This document shows, in pieces, positions 43,701 through 53,917 of a stretch of DNA of 64,000 nt. Position numbers and translations under genes: made by a program. Position 1 is the stretch's first letter; the number at the start of each line of letters is the position of its first letter. The stretch covers positions 1,752,638 through 1,816,637 of the forward strand of contig JACSVZ010000004.1 in the NCBI GenBank assembly GCA_014706295.1, written 5' to 3'. Origin of the DNA: Lycocorax pyrrhopterus obiensis. Its lineage: Eukaryota; Chordata; Aves; Passeriformes; Paradisaeidae. The notes beneath the pieces are model-generated. The model was not told where the DNA came from. It saw only the letters and a program-made list of their open reading frames with translations, and searched no databases.

Positions 43701-46700
43701 GAAACACACTCACCAATACAGAGGGTAAACTTTTGCAAATGGTAAAACAGAAATTGTACTGTCTGTTCCCTACAGCTCAGTCTCTGCTCACTAACTCTGC
43801 TTTTTCGAGTGTGCTATTGCTTACATTTAAACTTAGGAGCATTTGCAAAAAAAAATACAAGTGTTCCATCAGAGATGCTAAGCTGTAAGAATTAATCTAC
43901 TTTTGGCCTCAGTTTGACCTCAGCAAAAGAAAACTATTATTGGCCTTCCCTTCTTTTGCCTCAAAGTACCAAATTAAATACCAGTTTCTGATTAAACTAT
44001 TTCACATGCTATAACGAAAAAAACAGAATTGTGTTTCATCTGAAATTATCAGTATCCTTCACTGAAATGATACCTCAGTCAAATATGGTTTTTTAGTGAA
44101 AAAAAGGCTGACAAAAACTTACATGCTCTTGACAGTAATTTGAAATTTTTAAAAGATATTGATGAGATGATTCTGTAACTCCTTTCACATTTAGCTACAG
44201 CCTCCATAATCCCAGTTCCAATGAGGAACTAAAGCCCAGGGTGAATAGCTACAGGATATTAATAGAATAAGAAAGACAGCAAAGGCAGCATTAAATTTCT
44301 TAAGGTTATTACTTGTTATTAAGAAAAACAGTTCAAGAGTAGCTGCTTATTCTCCCAACTTAGCCCAGCTTTTTCCTGGATGCAGCCTCATCCCATGTGA
44401 AGAACTTCCCCCTACCCGAGTGCAGTGTTTACAGACCAGTACACTGCCACATACATTAAACTCTAATTTATAAAACTTCAAGTCATATGCAACTGTGACA
44501 TCAATACCTGTAAAAACACATCTGTCTCTGTCTCTTGGGTGTTATTTTTCCCTCCAAGCCGTGCAAATACCTATATACAAACACACAGAAAACAATGGGA
44601 TGCCTCATCCCTTGTTTCACCTTTTCACTTCAAGAGATTAACTTATGTTAAATTATGCAGCACAAAATCTGGTTGATATTTCTCATGCTTCACAAAAAAA
44701 AAATCTGCAGTGATTTTAAAAACTGTAGTAAGTCAGGCAAATTTTAATGCACCTCCTACACTAACCATTTTTCTCCTACTACCACTTGCTTCCATCCTAT
44801 CATATAGGATGGAAGCTACAGCTATCATATACTGTCACATTCCTTCCATGGATCACTTGAGATCCATGCCCTGCTGAAGTCCATATTCAATTCTAACTAT
44901 GAGAATTTCACCATATTATTTAAGCTTTATAAAAATTGTCAGGGATTTCTTTACCACAGAAATTTTTAGAACACTAACACTGGTAAAAGAAAGAAGAGAA
45001 TATAATTAAAGTTAACAGCATATGATTGTGTATTTCCAGAAGTGAACTGTGAGTATTTCTACAAATGTTTTAATGTTTCACATGTTGCAATTCAAGACTT
45101 ATTTCTAAAAAAACCTCATGTTTAATTCAGGAAATCCTTTTTTATTTCAAGCATGGGAATTTTCACTAGGGATGAGACAACTCAAAGTAGAAAAGGTTGT
45201 ACATACCTTAGGTTCTAGAAAGTATCCTTTAAAATACCGATACTGAACAGGAACTCCTCTAGGAAGCTCTATGGTAGCTTTCCATGTTTTCACAGTTGTA
45301 CTGTGGAGAAAAAATAAACAACCAACCAAAGAAAAAAAGTTTCAAAATACAGCCTAACAGCCGTCTCAGGCATATGTCTAAGTAATATTCTAAAATAAAA
45401 TCAAGTGTATTGTTACAAGGAAAGTTACTACAAAGTACCTTAGCCAAACATGCACAAAACACGAGATGTACTTAGAACTGAAGCTGCACTTTTTGATTGA
45501 CAGATCTGAAGTGCTCTAAGAGAGCAAGAATTCTCACCCCCATTTAACAGACGGAGAAAACATGATGAAGTCATTCAGAGACTCATCCAAGATCACACAG
45601 CAAGTCACTGACAGAATTACAAACACAGCCTGCAAGCCCTATTTTCCTGCATCACATGAGCTACCATAAGCTGGCACCATTTTAAGAAAATACTGAATTC
45701 TTCCATTGCATGTAAATTTCCTTTATGTACACTCATGTTTATACACACATTCCCCCCTTAAGAGTTTTAATGCAACTCTCAGTTTAAATAATCTTCTCCC
45801 CATCACCTTCTAGCACAACAATAACTTGTTTATGGTGTTTACCCTCTTTTTATCCTATACATCTCCTATAACCTCCTGCACAGCCCCAGGACTGAGAATT
45901 GCCCCAAAGCAATTTCCTATTCGAAGTGTCTACAGCTAAACTACTGAAATGCCAGCCACAACAGCAGAAGCATCATCTGTAACTAGAAAAGCACACCCCA
46001 GTTTAATGTTGTCTTAATCATATTCCTAAGCGTTCAAAATGCTCAAGGGCAACACAAGAAATCTGGGAGTTTTATTGACAGTATAAACAGCTCAAGAGTT
46101 CACCAACTCAAAGTCAGAATAAATTCATTGCTCCAGAACTCCAGCTACTTCAAACGGAACAAGTAAAAAAAAAAAAAAATCAAAAAAGAAGAAAAAAAAT
46201 CCCCAAAGCAAAACCAAAAATCACAACCAACTTACATATCCTCAGTCTGGAGGACCACTGCAACCTGGGGATTCCAATTTCCCAAAGCACTGCAGCTCCC
46301 GCATATTGCAAAAACCTCTCCTAAAAAATCCAAACAGAAAAAACCCCACAATCATCATTACTCCAGGCTAGATGGCATTAAAAAGTACATCCACAGTCAA
46401 ACTTTCAAGTATTTTAAATACATACACCAGAATCACTCATTTAAAATCCCTCCTGTCTGTTCAGAAAGGAATCTTACCCCACCCAAAACTACAACAGCAT
46501 TTTCTTCACCATCCTAAAGATCTGAGAGAGGGACTACTGACAACCCCAGCCCCTAAAAGGGTTGGCTTCCAAACTGATATTAAGTAATGCTGTTCAAAAC
46601 ATCTCTGGGAATGTGGCAGGCAAATTTTCACAGTAAAATGATTAATCTCAAGATAACAGAGTTATTTTCCTAGATACTCTGTATTTTTTAATATATGCAC

Positions 46701-49700
46701 ATATTCCCTCAAATTCACACCAACAATTTAGAAAGCACAAACAGGAGGTTGCCAGCATTATTCCCAAGGCAACATATCCAATTCATTTGATTTCCAAGAG
46801 AAATAAAGTTAATTTTGTTGCTATGCTTTCAGTTATTACTGGACATCAAAACGTAACATTGTTATACAAAAAACCCATGTGAAATTGTCACGCTTATCTT
46901 AATGCATACATAGGTACAGAATCCAAAAGGTCACAACAGTATATTTACTTTTGGGATATCTGAAAGTGAACATTGCAACTTACCCTTGTTTTTAATATAA
47001 AACCTGTATGTATCCGACTCTAAGAACAACAGTTATAAATACTGATGGAAAGAACAAATTAGTATTTTGTACTTACAGGGTTTCAACAAGATTTTTAGAC
47101 AAAAAGAAATAAAAAGGTGTTGCAGAATGAGAAAATTCGGAGTTTTAAAGTACAGTTAGGCACTAGAAAAGGATGATACAAGCATCTACGACTGTTATTT
47201 CCTGTTCTCAAAGTGAATAGTGTGGAGGACACAACAACCCCAAGATACAAAGTAGACAAGCTGTATGCAACAAGTGTACACTACCTTTTCCTAAGCCACT
47301 ATCACAGCTGACACTTCAGAGTACAAAGTTACAGTTTTGAGGATGTCCTTATGCCTCTAAAATCGTGTCCATTTTCTCCAGTTAAACTAATAAGGGGTAC
47401 TACCAGGCCTGTTTATGAAAGAAGTCTCTGCAGACCCAGGGGCTGGAGAAAGTCTACAGAAGACAGAAAGTAAGATAATTTTTCTCTGAAAGCAGCTTAC
47501 TGAAATAATTTTAGATAACACCTTGAATTTCAGTCGGTTTTTTTTTTAATCTTTTGTTGCAATTCATTAAAAAAAGAAGCCCAAGCTTTCTGGATGCTCA
47601 CTGCAAGCATACAAATGCAGACAAAAATCTGCATTACATGTATATTTAGCATGCAATTCCCTGCAAAAAATTGCCTATGTCAGGTGTTTTCCCTTTTCCA
47701 CCCTGAGGCACATGATGATTTGTTTTTGCAGGGAGGAGATAAAGCACGGAGGGAAGACCACGTGAACACCACACAGGTAGAATTTCTGAATGGAGATATT
47801 AAAAAGAAGCTGAAATTCTTTTAACGTCCCTTTAAAATAACAGTACTTAAAACATCTTAGTGTACACACAGCCAACCTTTGAAGTGCCATCTAATCATAT
47901 TCCTCTTAATAGGTGCCAGCTGGGATAGTTCTCTGGGCTCCTATTTTAAACAAACGTGTGTGAACACCCAGTGACCACCTCTCAGTAAGGAGCCACACAC
48001 AAAAGGCAACACTTGAATATGATGTTGTCTTGGGTTACAACGCAGGATGCCACCAGGGGTATGTATTCTATCACCACCTTCTTAAGATGTTAAAACCAGG
48101 TGGGGCAGTGTTCTTTATCTCTTCCATGACACACCCCTGGTAACTCCCTCCGGGAGATATCTTCTGTTAATGGGCCATTCAGCCTCACTGCATGAGTCAC
48201 AAAATCACACCATCCCATCGCGAGATGCTCCGCCCAGGGGGAGGAACCAAGCATTCGTACCCGGCTATAATCTGAGGTATGGAACACCACACTCAGCCCT
48301 TACCTGCTGGATTCCCAGAGGACAAGAGCTACATAACCACTGCTGAACCTTCAGGGGAAGACCAGACCCTTCTACAGCATCACTGCTTCAACAGAATCAT
48401 ATCTGTCACCTCAAGAGGACTGCAGCCACCATTTAATCGGACTGCTACCACCACCCTGAGCAACAGGGTGTCAGGTTGTATCCTGACTCTGTCAGGTTAA
48501 GCCAGTGTTTCCTGCCTTTATTTTAATTTTCCTATTAAATTGTAGTTCTGAGTAGGGATGTCCCGTTGGTTTGTTTTCAAACTAGCACAGATGGGCAGCC
48601 ACCCCTGAACTCCCTTCAACAACTACACTGAGGCCGAATCTGGATTTGTAAAACACTGCCTTAGTTATCCCAGTAAAGCTGAAGTGAAATGCATGATAAG
48701 CTGCTTCTCATAGGCAATTCTGAACCAGTGGGCTTTGGGTTGGGTTTGTGTTTCGAGCTCAGGGGTCCTCAGCTTCTCCCCTCTCCTCGTCATGGCATTC
48801 AAGGCTGCTCCTGGCAGATCTCCTTCAGCTACAGCAAAGAAGGTTAATCTAAGCCTTCTACTCCAACTCAAAGCTTCCAACACCCTCACTGATCCAACAA
48901 TAACAACAAAAATCCCAACAATACCAATGTTATCATAAGCAGAAGCAACCTTTTGTGTCACCTCTTCATGCTGTATTTCCAGTTAATTCTTTGTGAACAG
49001 CCACTGAGGCAGGATCTAGCTCTCACTAATCCTACTTTTCACTGCAGATACTATTGGTACAAGAAGTTATACATCCAAAGCCAGCTTTGCTAGTGACGGT
49101 GCCATCACACCTGTGGAAGCAACAGTGCAAGCAGGACAAAGAGAGCATAGCTTGCAATACTCCATGGTACAGCTACCCCAGTGATGTACAGTCTCACTTG
49201 AGCTAAGGGCAATCTAATCTAAAATTTTAACATTTTCTCCAGAATGCTATAAAAAACTCTGCTCCTTACTAACAGCTTTATGTCCACACTGAGTGTCAGT
49301 TTTCACTTCCCAAATGCCAAATCACGAGGGAGAAACACAGGAGAGGTCTAACACAGGGCAGATGTCAAAACCTGTAAAATGTTTTTATCATTTTCTTCCC
49401 CACCAGCTACAGGAGGCACTTCTGCCATCTGGTATTGGCCTGTCACAGGAATTTTGCCAATCTGCTCCCACATTCGTCTGCTTCTCTTAGGCAACCATCA
49501 ATTACTTTTTTTGTGAACTTCCACGCAGGTTTTGGCTGGGGTAGAGTTAATTTTCTTCACACTAGCTAGTAGGGGCTGTGTTTTGAATTTGTCCTGGAAG
49601 CAGTGCTGATAACAGAGGGATATTTCAGTTACTGCTGGGCAGTGCTCACAGCATCAAGGCCTTTTCTGTTCTCACCCCACAGAGAGGGGGCTGGGGATAC

Positions 49701-50441
49701 ATAAGGAGCTGGGAAGGAGCACAGCTGGGAGCAGCTGTGTGGACCTTAGTTACCAGCTGTGGTTAAACCACACCGCCTTCCTTCCAAGTTCCTGAAGATG
49801 AAGGTCAGTGTAATATGCACAATTTATCAACACCAAATCTTCATGTTCTACCTGATGTGATACCTTGTGTTCCTCGTTTGGATTACAGAAGTTATTTTAC
49901 ACTTTTTTTTTTGCATAGACAGAATACTGAATTAAGCTGCATATTCTTTCTGTCCTTAACTTCTGCCAGAGGTCACATCTTGTGAGAACTTTCAACAGGG
50001 ATGCAGAGAGAATAAAAAACAGAACAATAATGTCAATGTGTGCCTAAATACCATGGTTCAGAATACAAATGCTTGTTTCCAGGCAATAAAAAGATATTAG
50101 AGAGAGAGGATTTTAAACCAATCATAGCCATGTCAGTTAGCATCAAAATCGCTAGCACATGATGAAATTGTTGTTTGGAGAAAGAGGTAAAAATTATTTC
50201 CCAACTCTCATTTACAAATTCATACATGAAATGTGTTAATATATTATACGATGATTTATCATTTTGGTATTTGAACTAATACATTCTTTTATCTCTGAGG
50301 AAAGCAGACAAGACAGATAGCCTTTGAACACTCTACTATTAAGTTTTCTCCTAGGTAAACCATACAAAAAAGGAAAAGCATGATTTGAGTACCTGGTGCT
50401 GATGATCCTCTTACTTCAAAAGTGACTTGACAAGAGGTCAT
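16519..50441 (-). CDS. GPCPD1: GPCPD1, glycerophosphocholine phosphodiesterase 1 (complete coding region, 19 coding exons)
   Basis: GPCPD1 (GDE5/EDI3) is a cytosolic enzyme that hydrolyses glycerophosphocholine to glycerol-3-phosphate and choline. The 19 exons listed separately sum to 2043 bp, 680 residues plus TAA; human is about 672. Residues 1-115 form a CBM20-type carbohydrate-binding domain ([16 protein letters not shown] at 29-34, [14 protein letters not shown]). The GDPD catalytic domain starts near 320: GHRGAGN (His326, Arg327), QEN (Glu343), VEFDVHL (Glu361, Asp363), VYHD (His376), EIKW, and a C-terminal FSWGDD plus GLIYDR. All known catalytic positions appear intact. The ATG at 50441 is preceded by an in-frame TGA at 50462-50460 and has G at -3, so the start is secure. 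The first non-coding exon lies in the CpG island beyond 58500. The last 30 residues differ from human and are slightly longer. Confidence 0.98.
18711..18841. repeat. 131-bp duplicated segment, copy 1
   Basis: It begins CAACAGTGCAGGAAGG and ends AAAATCACAC. It matches copy 2 at 21426-21558 essentially base for base, apart from two missing bases. Flanking sequences differ. Confidence 0.9.
21426..21558. repeat. 131-bp duplicated segment, copy 2
   Basis: Same sequence and orientation as 18711-18841, with an extra CC in the stretch AGCCTTCCGACAAA. It is separated from copy 1 by 2.6 kb within one intron. Confidence 0.9.
23184..23344 (-). CDS. GPCPD1: GPCPD1 coding exon 18
   Basis: Encodes residues 560-612, [20 protein letters not shown], then [17 protein letters not shown] and GVHGLIYD. 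These are the final barrel strands of the GDPD domain. Acceptor TTTCAG, donor GTACTT. Confidence 0.97.
23667..23802 (-). CDS. GPCPD1: GPCPD1 coding exon 17
   Basis: Encodes residues 514-559, [20 protein letters not shown] through [20 protein letters not shown] to NLL. Acceptor TGGCAG, donor GTAAGC. Confidence 0.97.
24592..24728 (-). CDS. GPCPD1: GPCPD1 coding exon 16
   Basis: Encodes residues 469-513, [20 protein letters not shown] through [14 protein letters not shown]. Acceptor TTCTAG, donor GTAAGT. The His in FSSFHADI is Asp in human as I remember it. Confidence 0.96.
25573..25638 (-). CDS. GPCPD1: GPCPD1 coding exon 15
   Basis: Encodes residues 447-468, [20 protein letters not shown] then QR. 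It includes the conserved EIKW strand of the TIM barrel. Acceptor TTTCAG, donor GTAAGT. Confidence 0.96.
26528..26589 (-). CDS. GPCPD1: GPCPD1 coding exon 14
   Basis: Encodes residues 426-446, [20 protein letters not shown] then R. Acceptor TTCCAG, donor GTGAGT. Human has EENSFSENQPFPSLKM, so the exon is homologous but fast-evolving. Confidence 0.93.
27406..27445 (-). CDS. GPCPD1: GPCPD1 coding exon 13 (40 bp)
   Basis: Encodes residues 413-425, [13 protein letters not shown], plus one base. Acceptor CTTCAG, donor GTATGT. Human reads LTHVTALKSKD here. Confidence 0.94.
28289..28366 (-). CDS. GPCPD1: GPCPD1 coding exon 12
   Basis: Encodes residues 387-412, with [19 protein letters not shown]. 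Acceptor TTCAAAG, donor GTATTG. Confidence 0.95.
29454..29546 (-). CDS. GPCPD1: GPCPD1 coding exon 11
   Basis: Encodes residues 356-386, [20 protein letters not shown] then [11 protein letters not shown]. It contains Glu361 and Asp363 (metal binding) and the catalytic His376. Acceptor CTGTAG, donor GTAAAG. Confidence 0.97.
29773..29797. repeat. (TA)n(TG)n microsatellite
   Basis: A short alternating run of ATATATATATAT continuing as GTGTGTGTGT, in the GPCPD1 intron between coding exons 10 and 11. Confidence 0.85.
31125..31179 (-). CDS. GPCPD1: GPCPD1 coding exon 10
   Basis: Encodes residues 337-355, [19 protein letters not shown]. It contains the GDPD metal-site Glu of the QEN motif (Glu343). 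Acceptor TTTCAG, donor GTATGT. Confidence 0.96.
31391..31523 (-). CDS. GPCPD1: GPCPD1 coding exon 9 (catalytic HRG)
   Basis: Encodes residues 293-336, [17 protein letters not shown] then [15 protein letters not shown]. It carries His326 and Arg327 of the GDPD active site. Acceptor CTTGCAG, donor GTAAGT. Confidence 0.97.
31614..31776 (-). CDS. GPCPD1: GPCPD1 coding exon 8
   Basis: Encodes residues 239-292, with [20 protein letters not shown] and [12 protein letters not shown]. Acceptor TTTTTAG, donor GTACAG. Confidence 0.97.
32803..33046 (-). CDS. GPCPD1: GPCPD1 coding exon 7
   Basis: Encodes residues 157-238, from [16 protein letters not shown] through [17 protein letters not shown] to LELIFDFFE. 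Acceptor GGGCAG, donor GTATGT. It has an acidic linker that is longer than the human one. Confidence 0.97.
34204..35215 (-). mobile_element. CR1 LINE fragment, 5'-truncated, with 3' end
   Basis: On the minus strand it encodes a broken C-terminal part of the CR1 ORF2 protein (for example [10 protein letters not shown] and [12 protein letters not shown]). It continues to the typical CR1 3' end, GGGTTGGAAGGGA (complemented) followed by two ATTCTGTG-like octamers at 34204-34220. It lies in the GPCPD1 intron between coding exons 6 and 7, in the same orientation as the gene. The reading frame is disrupted. Confidence 0.9.
35520..35643 (-). CDS. GPCPD1: GPCPD1 coding exon 6
   Basis: Encodes residues 116-156, including [20 protein letters not shown] and a basic KKKFKTSRF stretch. 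Acceptor TGGTAG, donor GTAAGA. Confidence 0.96.
36846..36887 (-). CDS. GPCPD1: GPCPD1 coding exon 5 (42 bp)
   Basis: Encodes residues 102-115, [14 protein letters not shown]. Acceptor TTCTAG, donor GTAAGT. It is short but both junction codons complete correctly (GAA and AAT). Confidence 0.93.
38528..38561. repeat. (TA)n/(CA)n microsatellite
   Basis: An alternating TATATATATATATA run with a short ACACACA interruption, in the GPCPD1 intron between coding exons 4 and 5. Confidence 0.85.
38725..38800 (-). CDS. GPCPD1: GPCPD1 coding exon 4
   Basis: Encodes residues 77-101, [20 protein letters not shown] then SITPL. Acceptor TTACAG, donor GTATGG. It is the last strand region of the starch-binding-like domain. 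Confidence 0.96.
38801..45206 (-). other. GPCPD1: GPCPD1 intron between coding exons 3 and 4 (6.4 kb)
   Basis: An AT-rich intron with no additional exon recognised. It contains two adjacent strong inverted repeats at 44788-44816 and 44847-44868. Confidence 0.8.
44788..44816. repeat. Perfect 13-bp inverted repeat with 3-base loop
   Basis: GCTTCCATCCTAT, then CAT, then ATAGGATGGAAGC. The two arms are exact reverse complements. A second inverted repeat (CATGGATC, six bases, GATCCATG) follows at 44847-44868. Confidence 0.9.
45207..45300 (-). CDS. GPCPD1: GPCPD1 coding exon 3
   Basis: Encodes residues 45-76, with [11 protein letters not shown] and [14 protein letters not shown]. Acceptor CCACAG, donor GTATGT. 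Human has WKATIVLSRG and [14 protein letters not shown]. Confidence 0.96.
45530..45665 (+). mobile_element. MIR-like ancient SINE fragment
   Basis: The run CCCCATTTAACAGACGGAGA, then GATCACACAGCAAGTCACTG and ACAGAATTACAAACACAG, follows the order of the MIR consensus (CCCATTTTACAGATGAGGAAA, GGTCACACAGCTAGTAAGTG, GCAGAGCTGGGATTCGAACC), with many substitutions as expected for an amniote-age element. Boundaries are approximate. Confidence 0.65.
46236..46320 (-). CDS. GPCPD1: GPCPD1 coding exon 2
   Basis: Encodes residues 17-44: [18 protein letters not shown], then VAVVLQTED. Acceptor TTTTTTAG, donor GTAAGT. It contains the conserved Trp of the CBM20 domain. Confidence 0.95.
48026..48589 (+). mobile_element. 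Solo LTR of an endogenous retrovirus
   Basis: The 564-bp element opens TGTCTTGGGTTACAACGCAG and closes AAACTAGCACA, the TG...CA termini of an LTR. The bases before it (GATGT) and after it (GATGG) agree at 4 of 5 positions, consistent with a 5-bp target-site duplication. It contains a TATAAT-like box near 48264 and an ATTAAA near 48534. It is antisense to GPCPD1, in the intron between coding exons 1 and 2. No internal retroviral genes are present. Confidence 0.7.
49526..49773 (+). mobile_element. Internally deleted avian LTR fragment
   Basis: It begins with GGCTGGGGTAGAGTTAATTT and CTAGTAGGGGCTGTGTTTTG, the typical start of a common avian LTR, and ends near GGTTAAACCACACC, the typical LTR end. 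The roughly 250-bp length implies loss of the middle. Confidence 0.65.
50393..50441 (-). CDS. GPCPD1: GPCPD1 coding exon 1
   Basis: Encodes residues 1-16, [16 protein letters not shown], plus one base of codon 17. The donor is GTACTC. Human begins MTPSQVAFEIRGTLLPG, so the match fixes the start codon. Confidence 0.93.
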
Positions 50442-50478
50442 TTCTGCAGAATTTCTGTCTCACAATAGTTGAAATCTC
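50442..50478 (-). other. GPCPD1: GPCPD1 5'UTR portion of exon 2
   Basis: The non-coding start of the exon that carries the ATG. A pyrimidine-rich tract ending CACTATAG on the minus strand provides the acceptor just above 50478. It contains the in-frame TGA that excludes upstream extension. Confidence 0.75.
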
Positions 50479-53400
50479 CTATAGTGGGAGGAAAAAGATA
50501 GTAATTTGAGGAACAATCACTACATTTGTTGCTGTTCTAAGTAAGAGGAAACATAAATCCTACCACTTCAAAGGAAGCAAGCCACCTGTGATACTACTGT
50601 TCAAGTGAGCAGTAGAAGTAGAAAGCTCTTTAAAAGCAGCTGCAGACCCAGAAAACAGCATCCAGCTGCAGAAGGCACTACTGCAACACTGGCACAAGAA
50701 AAAGACTACTAAATCAAATACCATATGGTAGAATCAGTATCCTGCAGCATTTATCAGTCTTCAGCTGAGATTTTTCAAAACTGTCTTTTTGGCTAACTTT
50801 GCTTCCAAGGAGGCCAACTGGAAGGTTTTAACACATTCAAGATTATAACCCTCGGCAAACAGTAACTTCTGTCTCATCTGTGCTATTCTTCAGCATCCTC
50901 TTCAAAGCACAAGGAAGTTTTCACAGAGCAGCACAACCACCTTGAAGGAACAGGGGGAACAACCCAGAACAGATGACAGCTCTCTGCTGTCACTTGTTCA
51001 CCACTGCAGACTCTGCTCCTGTATTTCCTCCAGCCTTTCACAGGAAGCACGAGCAGCAACTGGAAGAACCAAAGAGCCTTCAAAACAGCACAGCAGGGAG
51101 AGACTGCCTGCAGCCAGGACAGCAGCTGGAGGACTGACTCTGCCTCAATTTTCTCCTCCAATACACAACACCTTGACAGAAAAAAACCTGGCAGAACCCC
51201 ACTCTCACCATCACAGCAGAAACACTATTGATGTATCATATCCTTTTATATTATTTACAAAAGCAGTAAGTCCACACATGGATGTTGCTAGACTGTCATC
51301 ACACAAGTATATCTATCTGGACATGGGCTACAAAATAATTATACTAATTATATGCAGAATAAACTTTGCAATGGTTTCAATTAATCCATTTCTTTACATT
51401 GCTGTGGGGGGGCTTTTTGTTCTGCGTGTGTTTTGTTTGTTTGTTTTAACCAAGCAAGTAGAATTGCTATTTCTATTTTAGAACAGGACAAAAAGCATTA
51501 TATTTTATTGGTCAGCAATCCTTTAATAGCAGCTTTCATAACAACACCAAGAGAACTAACGACACTGAAGAAAAATCTGCTTTTCATTAACTCTACTACT
51601 ACAAGGGGAAGCCCTTGCCTTCAAAGGGCACAGGACAGTTAAACATGCCTTGAAAGCAAAAGATAGTCAGATACCAGGTGGAGGGGGGGGAAGCTCATCA
51701 TCAAACCTCCTTCCTTGTGGGCATTTAGAATGTTATTGCAGGTATTTAACCTTCAGAACTGTTCTTCTGAGTCTTCTCCTCCTCCTCTCAATTATAACTC
51801 TCCTCTATTCCTATTTTAACTACAGCTGCCTTTACGTTCCTTTTTCTCCTCCTTTATTTTCCCTCTCCATGTGAAGGAAGATGACTTTTCAGTGGTAAAA
51901 TGAGAGCAAGAAAATAGTAGAAATATAAATGTTTCTGGTCACATATTCCAATTCTGCATTTGTCTTTCACAAGCCACATTTCTGCAATGGATAAAATCCT
52001 AGACTACTGAAGCTAGAGATAAGCACAGTTGATAAACAGGAATTCCATGAAGGGCACTCCCTTGAGGAACTTTCTCACGTGTGTGTCATTAGTTGGTGCG
52101 TATGTTAAGTGACACATTCTAGCACTTATTTTTAGCAGTTATTTATAGACAGAGAACTACAGCCAAGTTGCAGTGCTGAAACTAAGACTGGGCTCACGAA
52201 ACCGGTCCAATATGACAAAAAAAAAATCTCAGTGTAATGCAGAGAATATAAATTACTAGTGAGCATTTATGATGGCACCAAGTAGTCAGGGGCTTGGCTG
52301 CGTTCACCAACTGCCCTTGCTTGGACAGCCTTTAACTGAAAGGACAGAGGAGCCAAAGGGGAAATGAAGTAGGCAAAAATGCCTTGCAAAAGTCTACAAA
52401 GCAGGAAAGCGAAAGCTGAAGCCTACACCCAGTTCCCCAAAGCAAGAACATGCTTTTGGCTTGTTAATTAAAAAAAAAAAAAAAAGCTGTTTCCAAAGCC
52501 AATGCAACGACTCAAATTTAAACTTCACAAAAACCAGCATGTCTGTCCTACTGCAAATTAACTAACCCAACTGTTCCTAGAGAATCATCCAAAACCCTCC
52601 TAAGTCTATAAAGCTTTTAGCCAATCTTGTAAAATTTCTATGTACCTACTCGCAAGACAGGTGTGGACTTTCCTAAACTGCCTAGTAAAATAATTTTACT
52701 TTTTCATATAGCAGTAGCCAGTTGTAAGGAGATTTTGATAAACTGACTTTGTAAAACTGCCAAAATTCTACCCAAAATGCATTTTATCTCAAAAACTTAC
52801 TCAACCTACCCAAGGGATGTATATGAGGAAAAGAAAAATCCCACTTCCCCAAGCAAGGGTTTTTTTCTAGCACGACTGCAGGTACAGTTGCACTTTTATT
52901 TAGGGTCAAAGCACCACCCCTCATTCTGAAGAAAAATCTTTTCTAGCAGAGCACTGAATGCAAACACACAGCAAGGAAAAACCAGGTCTGCTTTTCGTTA
53001 AGGAATCAAGCCTATGTTGTATATTATGATGCACTTACAAAAGCAGTCTGTGCTTTCAAGACATGATACAGAAACATTTTACTTAGGGGGGGGGGAGGAA
53101 AAAAAAACCAACCTAAGTTTAGCTATCTAATTACTGATGATTCCTGAAAAGAGAGGATAATTTAATTCCCAAAGGGGAACAGCAAGCAACCTTAGACAAT
53201 CAAATCCTTTGACCTCTAAGCGTCAGGCATCTTTTAAACTTGATGTTCCTTCCTTCAGATTTTCAGCACTGCTTAAACAAAGCAGCTGGCAAAGAATTAA
53301 CAAAATCCTCTTTGCTCCCCACACCTGTAAAAATGGATTTTTAGGGGAATGCAAAGAATCCTCAGGTCCTCAGAGGGGTCATGTCATAACTGCTATGGGG

Positions 53401-53740
53401 AACTGAAGCAAATTATAAACACTTCCTGATCAGCAAATATTAATAAAATCAATTGAGCAGATTTACAAACTAGAAATCCTTGTGCAACAACCTTCTTTAA
53501 ACAGCCTCTGAGTCCAAAAGTAATAAAGCTGAATTCACATCTGCTGCAGCTACAGGCACCCAAATGGTAACCTGCATGCAAACAATTGCTCCTCCTCCTG
53601 TGTCCCACTTCCTCCCTCTCTTCGGTCAGCTTTTACAGACTTCAGCCACATGCAAGCAAGCAGTGAACACTTGAATTTCAGTTTTCCTCATGGGAAAGAC
53701 ACATCACCCAGGTAGAGACTCATCAGCACTTTGCTATTAT

Positions 53741-53917
53741 AAAAAACCCAAAACAACAACAACAACCAAAACCAAACAAAAAACCACAAAAGAAACCGAA
53801 ACCAAAACCACAAAAAACCCCAACAACAACAAAAAACAAAACAAAAAAAGAAACCCAAAAAAAACACCACAAAAAACCAACCAACCAACCAACCCAAACA
53901 AAAACCCCACACAACAT
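53741..53917. repeat. A/C-rich low-complexity tract
   Basis: About 177 bases composed almost only of A and C, with (AAC)n, (CCAA)n and poly-A pieces. It reads as T/G-rich in the GPCPD1 transcript. It yields spurious long open frames that are not genes. Confidence 0.9.
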
